From the NCBI RefSeq assembly GCF_042656585.1, contig NZ_JBHSPG010000009.1: 64,000 nucleotides of DNA. The stretch is one strand, 5' to 3'. Shown in pieces: positions 57,628 to 64,000 of the stretch. The stretch is from Thalassorhabdus alkalitolerans. GTDB taxonomy: Bacteria; Bacillota; Bacilli; Bacillales; Marinococcaceae. A program made the position numbers and the translations under genes. The notes under the pieces were generated by a model. It saw only the letters and a list, made by a program, of their open reading frames with translations. It had not been told where the DNA came from and searched no databases. Within the stretch, counting starts at the first letter, position 1; the number at the start of each line of letters is the position of its first letter.

Positions 57628-57747
57628 TTTAAGTTATGATTGATAAATAAGAGTAGAAAAGATAGTATAAAAATAAATATTCTTGTCCTGCCTTGTTTTA
57701 TACAGGTATGAGTGATAAGAAAAATCAACTAAAGAGGCTGAAGCTGT

Positions 57748-58791
57748 ATGTCATATATAAAACTGAAAGAAAAGATAAAAAAAGGACAGTTAGCTCCTTT
57801 GTATTTGCTTTATGGCACTGAACAATACTTAATAGATGAAATTACACAGCAGCTTCTTAGTAAGGCATTGACCGATGAAGAAAGGGATTTTAACCTCTCG
57901 GTATATGATATGCAGGAGCAGCCTGTCGATTCAGCTGTAGAAGAAGGGCAGACTCTTCCTTTTTTTGGTGACCGGCGTGTGGTGATTATAAAAAATGCTT
58001 CGTTTTTAACAGGAGCAAAAGGTAAAGATAAGATAGAACATAACCTGAAAGTGCTCGAAGAATACATAGAAAACCCGCCTGGTGAAACCTTGTTTATTAT
58101 CATCGCTCCATATGCCAAGCTTGACGAACGGAAAAAGTTAGTGAAGAAATTAAAAAGCGGGGGAGAAGTGCTCCAAGCGGATTCATTTGACGATCAATTA
58201 AAAGCAAAATGGCTTCAGGATAAAGCAGAAGAAATGAACCTGTCCCTCCCTTCAGAGGCTAAGGAAAAGCTTCTTCAGCTGGCGGGCAGAGATTTGATGC
58301 AGCTTGCTTCTGAGTTTCAAAAGCTGGCTCTTTATGCCGGAGAAAGCAAGTCCATTACTGTAGAAGCAGTTGAAATGCTTATTGCACGCACGTTGGAGGA
58401 AAATATATTCGCTTTGGTGGAAAATGTGGTATATGGGCGGACAGAGAAGGCACTACGTATTTATTATGACCTTTTAAAACAGAATGAAGAGCCTGTAAAG
58501 ATCCTTAACTTGTTTGCCCGTCAGTTCCGAATTATTCTTCATATTAAAGAGTTAAGCAGACGTGGGTATTCCCGGCAAAAAATAGCAGGCCATTTAAAGC
58601 TTCACCCTTATGCTGTTAAAATGGCTGAACAGCAGGCAAAGGGTTTTTCCGAGAAAGAGCTGGCCACTATTTTGAAGGAACTGGCAGAAATGGATTATCA
58701 AATGAAAATGGGTAAAATGGACAAGAAGCTGATTTTGGAATTATTTATTACCCAGTTAAAAAAAGAGCCAAAAAAAGCAAGGCCCCGCTAA
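57748..58791 (+). CDS. holA: DNA polymerase III delta subunit
   Basis: The clamp-loader subunit that opens the sliding clamp. A 347-residue AAA+-like protein without a working Walker A: PLYLLYGTEQYLIDEI, LPFFGDRRVVIIKNASFL, LQLAGRDLMQLASEFQKLALYAG, and the collar-domain segment LNLFARQFRIILHIKELSRRGYS...HPYAVKMAEQQAKGFS. In B. subtilis yqeN occupies the same position between comEC and rpsT. Confidence 0.94.
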   Translation: MSYIKLKEKIKKGQLAPLYLLYGTEQYLIDEITQQLLSKALTDEERDFNLSVYDMQEQPVDSAVEEGQTLPFFGDRRVVIIKNASFLTGAKGKDKIEHNLKVLEEYIENPPGETLFIIIAPYAKLDERKKLVKKLKSGGEVLQADSFDDQLKAKWLQDKAEEMNLSLPSEAKEKLLQLAGRDLMQLASEFQKLALYAGESKSITVEAVEMLIARTLEENIFALVENVVYGRTEKALRIYYDLLKQNEEPVKILNLFARQFRIILHIKELSRRGYSRQKIAGHLKLHPYAVKMAEQQAKGFSEKELATILKELAEMDYQMKMGKMDKKLILELFITQLKKEPKKARPR

Positions 58792-58806
58792 GAGCCTTGC
58801 TTTTTT
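58776..58806 (+). terminator. holA terminator
   Basis: AGCAAGGC/GCCTTGCT stem followed by TTTTTT; it overlaps the end of the gene. Confidence 0.88.
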
Positions 58807-58835
58807 GTATAAGTAAAGATTCTCTACATACGAAC

Positions 58836-58862
58836 AAAAACGACTCCAGTGAGTCGTTTTTT
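58836..58862 (-). terminator. rpsT terminator
   Basis: AAAAACGACTC/GAGTCGTTTTT stem, symmetrical, placed just after the rpsT stop on the minus strand. Confidence 0.85.
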
Positions 58863-58881
58863 CGCATGGTTACTCAAAAAT

Positions 58882-59148
58882 TTATTGAGCAATCTCGTTT
58901 AAGCGCTTTTGCAGACGAGATTTTTCTCTAGATGCAGCATTTGTATGAATCAAATTCTGACCTGCAGCTTTGTCCAATTTTTTCGTAGCAAGGAAGAACA
59001 ATTCTTTTGCTCCCTCAACATCGTTGTTATCTGCTTTTTTGTAGAATTCCTTAACTGCAGAACGCATAGCAGATTTGAACGCTTGATTCTTCACACGCTG
59101 TTGTTCGTTAAGCTCAACGCGTTTGATGGCAGATTTAATATTTGCCAT
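58882..59148 (-). CDS. rpsT: 30S ribosomal protein S20
   Basis: An 88-residue basic helical protein: MANIKSAIKRVELNEQQRVKNQAFKSAMRSAVK and the conserved AAGQNLIHTNAASREKSRLQKRLN. GGAGGTG precedes the ATG. It is divergent from gpr, as in B. subtilis. Confidence 0.97.
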   Translation of the reverse strand: MANIKSAIKRVELNEQQRVKNQAFKSAMRSAVKEFYKKADNNDVEGAKELFFLATKKLDKAAGQNLIHTNAASREKSRLQKRLNEIAQ

Positions 59149-59323
59149 TTACTTCACCTCCTTGATGGGGATCCATTGGTTCTTTTTAAATCAATACAAC
59201 ATAATGGATTCTACCAAAAAAGCGCAGCCTATGCAATACAAGAATAAAACGGCTAAAACAGGACACGATAGGAAAAATATAAACAAAATATTTTTGGCTA
59301 TCATTTTACAAGGGGGGATAGAA

Positions 59324-60439
59324 GTGGGTGAAGATCTAGATTTATCTCGCTTTTCGGTAAGAACGGACCTGGCAATGGAAGCAGAACAGATGGTAAAGGA
59401 AAGAGAACAGAGTACAAAAGAGCCCGCAAAGGAAATCAATGGTGTGATAGTAAAAGAGAAAACTGAAGATGGAGTGAAAATGGTAAATGTAACCATCGAC
59501 AGTAAGGGCTCAGAGAGAATAGGAAAAAAGGCAGGAGAATATTTAACTTTTGAAGCACAGGGGATTAGAAAGAAAGACACTGAACTCCAGAAAAATTTAG
59601 AGAGAATTTTTGCAAGGGAGTTCAACGCATTTTTAAATAATATAGGGGTAGAGGATTCGGCCAGCTGTCTAATAGTAGGACTTGGAAACTGGAATGTGAC
59701 ACCTGACGCCTTAGGGCCAATGGTTGTTGAAAAGCTTGTTGTAACAAAGCACTTGTTTAAAGAGGCTCCTGAACAGGTGGAGGAAGGGTTTCGCTCCATT
59801 AGTGCGATCAGGCCTGGTGTGATGGGGCTCACAGGAATTGAAACGAGTGATATTATCATGGGAATTATAGAAAAAACGAAGCCGGATTTTGTGATAGCTA
59901 TTGACGCCTTAGCTTCTCGTTCCATTGAGAGAGTGAATACGACAATCCAGGTTTCTGATGCAGGAATCCATCCGGGTTCAGGGGTGGGAAACAAACGTAA
60001 AGAGCTTAGTAAAGAAACACTGGGAATTCCAGTTATAGCTGTAGGCATTCCAACCGTTGTGGATGCAGTTTCCATTACAAGCGATACGATCGACTTTTTG
60101 CTAAAGCACCTGGGAAGAGAAATGAAAGAAGGGAATCGACCTTCAAGGGCGTTAGCTCCAGCAGGGATGACCTTTGGTGAAAAGAAAGAATTCACAGACG
60201 AGGATATGCCGGAGAAAGAAAAAAGAGAATCTATTCTTGGGATGATTGGCAGCCTTGAGGAAAATGAAAAGAGGCAGTTGATTCAGGAGGTTCTTGCTCC
60301 TCTTGGCCATAACCTGATGGTTACTCCAAAGGAAGTGGACGTTTTTATGGAAGATATGGCCAATGTTATTGCTGAAGGTCTGAATGCTGCTTTGCATAAA
60401 TCAATTGATCAGGATAATACTGGAACCTACTCTCATTAA
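59324..60439 (+). CDS. gpr: Germination protease GPR
   Basis: An aspartate-type protease made in the forespore as a zymogen; it degrades small acid-soluble proteins during germination. The pro-peptide junction is visible near residues 11-17 (FSVRTDLAMEAE), which resembles the SASP cleavage site. The core contains VGLGNWNVTPDALGP, GLTGIETSDII, FVIAIDALASRSIERVNTTIQVSDAGIHPGSGVGNKRKELS and VGIPTVVDA. The GTG at 59324 is chosen, because AAGGGGGGA lies just upstream; 67 more open codons upstream are not family-like. The predicted length is 371 residues. Confidence 0.96.
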   Translation: MGEDLDLSRFSVRTDLAMEAEQMVKEREQSTKEPAKEINGVIVKEKTEDGVKMVNVTIDSKGSERIGKKAGEYLTFEAQGIRKKDTELQKNLERIFAREFNAFLNNIGVEDSASCLIVGLGNWNVTPDALGPMVVEKLVVTKHLFKEAPEQVEEGFRSISAIRPGVMGLTGIETSDIIMGIIEKTKPDFVIAIDALASRSIERVNTTIQVSDAGIHPGSGVGNKRKELSKETLGIPVIAVGIPTVVDAVSITSDTIDFLLKHLGREMKEGNRPSRALAPAGMTFGEKKEFTDEDMPEKEKRESILGMIGSLEENEKRQLIQEVLAPLGHNLMVTPKEVDVFMEDMANVIAEGLNAALHKSIDQDNTGTYSH

Positions 60440-60457
60440 TGAAGAGTAGGTTTTTTT
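60426..60457 (+). terminator. gpr terminator
   Basis: CCTACTC/GAGTAGG stem followed by TTTTTTT; it overlaps the gpr stop codon. Confidence 0.85.
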
Positions 60458-60841
60458 GTTTATAGGTGCTTTTTTACGTGACGGCTTTTCCTTCCCTATT
60501 GTCCATAAAGTTTGATTTCTCCTTGCGCCACTGTTTTCTTAAGCCGCCGGACATTTCCGCAGACCCGTGGGTAACCAATCCCCCATTCGTGTTCCCGATA
60601 CAGATCTAGCCTGTGCTTTCTCAGGAACCCTCCTGCTGGACCTTCGAATCGTGTTATTTATCCGTTTATCTACAATACAATTGACTCATAAGATCAACAT
60701 CCCCCCTTAATTAGAGTCTGACTTAAAACAACTCATTGTAAGCCTTATCAACATAGCAGAGATAAACCTATCAAAATTTAATAGAAATCTGTTCTACAGC
60801 TAAGGAATGAGTACATAAAATAAAGCTATGGGAGGGATGTT
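60458..60841. other. Gap upstream of spoIIP
   Basis: About 380 bases. A minus-strand frame of 53 codons without a start codon (60499-60657) looks protein-like and may be a gene fragment. CATAAAAT near 60815 resembles a SigE -10 box in front of spoIIP, but its -35 partner is unclear. Confidence 0.3.
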
Positions 60842-62023
60842 ATGAAAAATTTCAAAAAGCAGCGTATCCATCCTATTTTTGCTGTGGAACGGACAAGCAT
60901 TAAAAGTTTTATCCTTTTTGTTGTGTTTGGCCTAATGATGACTTTTATTTTGGTTGCAATGTTAACCTCTTTTGAGCATAATAAGCATTTTTCATCAACA
61001 GCTGTTCATGGGTGGACAAATAAGGTCCATAATGAGGTCCTTGTTGAATTTCTTTCTATGGAAAATGTTTACTTTGGACAAGCACTCCCGGAGGGGTACT
61101 CATCACCTTCCTTTTCGGCTATGGCGTTTGAGATGATGACAAGTGTAAATTTTGAGGATCCTAGAACATTTTTAGGGAGAGAGCTTCCTGGTTTTGCTTT
61201 ATTTGATGGCCGGATTGTAGTAGCAGGGGAAGGAACTGATTTTACAACCATGCCAATTGAATCAGCTCCCCCAATGGAAGTATTAATGGAAGAGCGGGCA
61301 GCTTCTGAAGTCGCGATGAATGAAACAGAAAAAACTAAAGAGACTCCTGAAGCGGTACGAGAGCCTGGAGAAGAAGCGGTCGCCCATATCATTCACTCCC
61401 ACAGCCGTGAATCATTTCTGCCTGAGCTTGAGGAAGGGACACAGATTGCATTTCATCCAGATGTTAACATCACCAAAGTCGGCGAAAAGCTGGGAGAAGC
61501 ATTAGAAGAGCGGGGGATAAAAACCGATGTAGATACAAGCGATATCGAAGCTATGCTTCAGGAACAGGGACTCGATTTTCCTCAATCCTATGACGTTTCA
61601 AGAGACCTGGTAAAAGAAGCGATCGCCGAAAATGAAAAACTGGACATGTTTTTTGAAATTCATCGAGATTCACAACCCCGGGACGTTACGACAATCACGA
61701 TCAATGGAGAAGTGTATGCACGAACCTTTTTTGTCATTGGTGAAAATCATGCCAATTATGAGAAGAATTTAGCGATGGCTAAAGACCTCCATAACCGTTT
61801 AGAGAAATCTTACCCGGGATTAAGCCGGGGGGTCCTTGTGAAAGGCGGCGGGGGCTCCAACGGGAGGTATAATCAGGACCTTTCGGAACGATCGATTTTA
61901 ATTGAAATGGGAGGAATTGAGAATACCCTGGAAGAGGTCTATCGTTCAACGGATATTATGGCCGAGGTAATTAGTGAATTTTACTGGGATGGAGAGGAAG
62001 TAGATTCACAAGGAGATGATTAA
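60842..62023 (+). CDS. spoIIP: Stage II sporulation protein P
   Basis: A peptidoglycan amidase and endopeptidase of the DMP complex (with SpoIID and SpoIIM) that drives engulfment of the forespore. A 393-residue protein with one N-terminal anchor helix (about 21-42, SFILFVVFGLMMTFILVAML) and an acidic, Glu- and Ala-rich linker. The amidase domain has IIHSHSRESFLP, MFFEIHRDSQPR and SILIEMGGIENTLEEV, holding the zinc and catalytic residues. GGGAGGG precedes the ATG. gpr-spoIIP order as in B. subtilis. Confidence 0.95.
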   Translation: MKNFKKQRIHPIFAVERTSIKSFILFVVFGLMMTFILVAMLTSFEHNKHFSSTAVHGWTNKVHNEVLVEFLSMENVYFGQALPEGYSSPSFSAMAFEMMTSVNFEDPRTFLGRELPGFALFDGRIVVAGEGTDFTTMPIESAPPMEVLMEERAASEVAMNETEKTKETPEAVREPGEEAVAHIIHSHSRESFLPELEEGTQIAFHPDVNITKVGEKLGEALEERGIKTDVDTSDIEAMLQEQGLDFPQSYDVSRDLVKEAIAENEKLDMFFEIHRDSQPRDVTTITINGEVYARTFFVIGENHANYEKNLAMAKDLHNRLEKSYPGLSRGVLVKGGGGSNGRYNQDLSERSILIEMGGIENTLEEVYRSTDIMAEVISEFYWDGEEVDSQGDD

Positions 62024-62024
62024 T

Positions 62025-62312
62025 TTGAAAATTATTGCCGGGCTGTTAATTATCACTCTCTTATTCATCAGTGGAATGCTCGTGGGACATTATCACGCGC
62101 ACGAACAGTTTAAAGAGATAGCCGAGTACGAAAGAGAATTGGTTGTGATCGAACAAGCCAAGAAGGAAAGAGAAAAGAAGGAAGAGAAAAAAAGCATAGA
62201 AAGACAAGCAATTACAGATGACCTGACACAAAAGCAGGAAGAAGTAGCGGAAAGAGGATCTGTTAACTTTTTCTCTAAATTAGGAAAAACTCTCAATGTC
62301 ACAGGACAATGA
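62025..62312 (+). CDS. yqxA: YqxA-type (DUF3679) small membrane protein
   Basis: A 95-residue protein with one N-terminal helix (KIIAGLLIITLLFISGMLVG), a long charged coiled-coil-like stretch (EYERELVVIEQAKKEREKKEEKK...), and an ending FFSKLGKTLNVTG. The position between spoIIP and lepA is that of yqxA. AAGGAG (62010-62015) points to the TTG at 62025; the ATG at 62016 directly abuts that site. The function is unknown. Confidence 0.8.
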   Translation: MKIIAGLLIITLLFISGMLVGHYHAHEQFKEIAEYERELVVIEQAKKEREKKEEKKSIERQAITDDLTQKQEEVAERGSVNFFSKLGKTLNVTGQ

Positions 62313-62325
62313 GAGTTCTTTTTTT
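62288..62325 (+). terminator. Terminator of the spoIIP-yqxA operon
   Basis: AACTCTCA/TGAGAGTT stem followed by CTTTTTTT; it overlaps the yqxA stop. Confidence 0.85.
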
Positions 62326-62501
62326 ATACAAAAAGGAAAACAACTTCCTATTAGGGGACAGGACAGAAAGTTTCATGGCAAGCAATTGAATATAATACGG
62401 GCGGTTGTTATAATAAAGGATAGTCTTTCCGAAAAGAGCGGGTTGAACGTGCTTTAGTACATAGAGACAAAGAGCTCATTCCACCATGGGAGTGATTTAT
62501 A

Positions 62502-64000
62502 GTGAAGAAGGAAGAAAAGTTAGAAAGACAGCAAAGAATACGGAATTTTTCCATTATCGCTCATATTGATCACGGCAAGTCCACTCTTGCCGATCGTATT
62601 TTAGAATCAACCAGTGCGTTAAGCCAGCGGGAAATGAAAGACCAGATGCTGGATGCGATGGATCTTGAAAGAGAGCGAGGCATTACGATTAAGTTGAATT
62701 CAGTCCAGCTTAAGCACAAGCATAAGGACGGAGAAGAATATATTTTTCATTTGATTGATACACCGGGCCATGTCGATTTTTCATACGAAGTTTCCCGAAG
62801 CCTGGCAGCTTGTGAAGGAGCTCTTTTAATTGTTGATGCTGCTCAAGGGATCGAAGCCCAGACTCTTGCCAACGTTTATCTTGCACTGGATAACGATTTG
62901 GAGATTATTCCTGTTATCAATAAGATTGATCTTCCAAGTGCAGAGCCAGAAAGAGTAAAGCAGGAAATTGAAGATGTTATTGGTCTTGATGCTTCTGATG
63001 CGGTTTTGGCATCTGCGAAGAGCGGCATTGGAATTGATGATATTCTTGACCAGATTGTTGAAAAGGTACCGCCTCCTGAAGGAGATCCAGCGGCGCCCCT
63101 TCAGGCCATGATTTTTGACTCCTTATATGATACATACCGGGGAGTCATTGCTTATGTCCGGATTGTAGAAGGCACGGTAAAGCCCGGACAGAAAATTAGA
63201 ATGATGGCAACCGGTAAGGAGTTTGAAGTTTCGGAAGTGGGGGTTTTTACACCCAAACCTGTTTCCTGTAATGAATTAACGGTCGGAGACGTTGGGTTTA
63301 TTACGGCTGCCATTAAAAACGTTGGCGATTCCAGGGTGGGGGATACGATTACCCATGTACACGCACCTGCTGCCGAGCCGCTCCCTGGGTATAAGCGGAT
63401 GAACCCTATGGTTTTCTGCGGTCTTTACCCGATTGATGCCAACAATTACAACCCACTTCGAGATGCCCTGGAACGTCTTGAGCTAAACGACAGTTCTCTG
63501 CAATTTGAGGCAGAGACCTCACAGGCACTTGGGTTCGGTTTTCGCTGCGGCTTTCTTGGACTCCTTCATATGGAAATTATCCAGGAAAGAATTGAAAGAG
63601 AATATGGTATTGATCTAATTACAACAGCACCATCTGTTAATTATCACGTGTACTTAACAGATGGAGAAGTACTTGAAATTGATAATCCATCCAAAATGCC
63701 TGACCAGCAAAAGATTGACAGTGTGGAGGAGCCATATGTCCGTTCAACGGTTATGGTCCCTAATGATTATGTAGGTGCTGTCATGGAGCTTTGCCAAGGG
63801 AAACGAGGCGACTTTATTGATATGCAGTATATGGATGAGAACCGTGTTAATATTGTATATGAAATACCTCTTACTGAAATTGTGTATGATTTCTTTGACC
63901 AGCTGAAATCAAGTACGAAAGGCTATGCTTCTTTTGATTATGAGCTGATTGGCTATAAGACCTCCAAACTTGTAAAAATGGACATTTTATTAAACGGGGA
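62502..64000 (+). CDS. lepA: Elongation factor 4 (LepA), 5' part; runs off the right edge
   Basis: A translational GTPase that acts on stalled or mis-translocated ribosomes. The first 499 codons are present. G1 AHIDHGKSTLADR, the effector-region RGITIKLNSVQL, G3 DTPGHVDF, G4 NKIDLP and G5 SAKSGIG are all intact. Domain II and later parts have GFGFRCGFLGLLHMEIIQERIEREY, typical of LepA rather than EF-G. The GTG at 62502 follows GGGAGTG with 8-9 bases spacing. There is no stop before the window ends. It is separated from yqxA by a terminator, so it has its own promoter within 62326-62500. Confidence 0.96.
   Translation, partial: MKKEEKLERQQRIRNFSIIAHIDHGKSTLADRILESTSALSQREMKDQMLDAMDLERERGITIKLNSVQLKHKHKDGEEYIFHLIDTPGHVDFSYEVSRSLAACEGALLIVDAAQGIEAQTLANVYLALDNDLEIIPVINKIDLPSAEPERVKQEIEDVIGLDASDAVLASAKSGIGIDDILDQIVEKVPPPEGDPAAPLQAMIFDSLYDTYRGVIAYVRIVEGTVKPGQKIRMMATGKEFEVSEVGVFTPKPVSCNELTVGDVGFITAAIKNVGDSRVGDTITHVHAPAAEPLPGYKRMNPMVFCGLYPIDANNYNPLRDALERLELNDSSLQFEAETSQALGFGFRCGFLGLLHMEIIQERIEREYGIDLITTAPSVNYHVYLTDGEVLEIDNPSKMPDQQKIDSVEEPYVRSTVMVPNDYVGAVMELCQGKRGDFIDMQYMDENRVNIVYEIPLTEIVYDFFDQLKSSTKGYASFDYELIGYKTSKLVKMDILLNG

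Noticed and set aside
59191..60195. 334-codon minus-strand frame inside gpr
   Set aside because: Its sequence is dominated by Ser and Ile as expected from the complement of gpr codons; gpr itself is unmistakable.
1..64000. CRISPR arrays, prophage genes, rRNA or tRNA genes
   Set aside because: No regularly spaced repeats, phage structural genes or tRNA/rRNA signatures were seen anywhere in the window.

Overview
The window is a chromosomal segment of an aerobic, endospore-forming member of the Bacillaceae, probably a moderately halophilic or alkaliphilic one. Three things point there. The gene order over two long blocks is that of Bacillus subtilis. Sporulation genes are present (sigK, gpr, spoIIP, sda and an RsfA-type regulator). 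There is a complete seven-gene Mrp Na+/H+ antiporter operon, and several proteins carry long acidic stretches. No rRNA, tRNA, prophage or CRISPR array was seen.

Layout. Positions 1-2,150 hold the 3' end of aspS, a decayed IS1182-type transposase between two copies of a palindromic terminator-like sequence, a Bacillaceae-type dispersed repeat, and an orphan gene. Positions 2,250-14,070 follow the B. subtilis order: 6S RNA, tcdA, (RsfA-like), rarA, a YczE-type membrane protein, cymR, iscS, mnmA, a TPR protein, recD2, two small genes and a YrrI-type permease. Positions 14,051-20,247 are an inserted proline-utilisation island: putB, putC, a sigma-54 activator, a 38-residue putP companion and putP. 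It has two sigma-54 promoters and repeated TGCA palindromes that look like enhancer sites. Positions 20,318-32,400 return to the conserved order: an alanine T-box, alaS, ireB, ruvX, yrzB, mltG, trmR, trhP1, trhP2, greA, yrrS, yrzA, mtnN and yrhC. The genes udk, pbpI and mccAB, found here in B. subtilis, are missing.

Positions 32,489-38,123 are more individual: a Nudix hydrolase, an S9 peptidase, a YneR-like protein, an uninterrupted sigK and the HU gene. A 750-base gap here holds a candidate structured RNA with its own terminator. The mrpABCDEFG operon (38,623-44,386, minus strand) follows. The last block (45,098-64,000) is sda with three DnaA boxes in its divergent upstream region, then yqeG, yqeH, aroE, yqeI, nadD, yqeK, rsfS, yqeM, comER, ypbS, comEA, comEB, comEC, yqzM, holA, rpsT, gpr, spoIIP, yqxA and a lepA that runs off the end. 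A metY-type gene is inserted between comEA and comEB.

How the genes work together. The first block groups sulfur supply and tRNA wobble-uridine modification (cymR/iscS/mnmA, and trmR/trhP1/trhP2). The put island takes up and oxidises proline, a common osmolyte, under one probable sigma-54 circuit. Mrp handles Na+ and pH. The last block combines the replication-to-sporulation checkpoint (sda with DnaA boxes), ribosome assembly and competence genes, and late sporulation and germination genes.

The most interesting items are the structured-RNA candidate at 35,922-36,113, the put sigma-54 circuit with its small membrane protein, and the sda leader, in which a hairpin separates the ribosome binding site from the start codon. 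All family assignments rest on reading the translated sequence; no database search was run.
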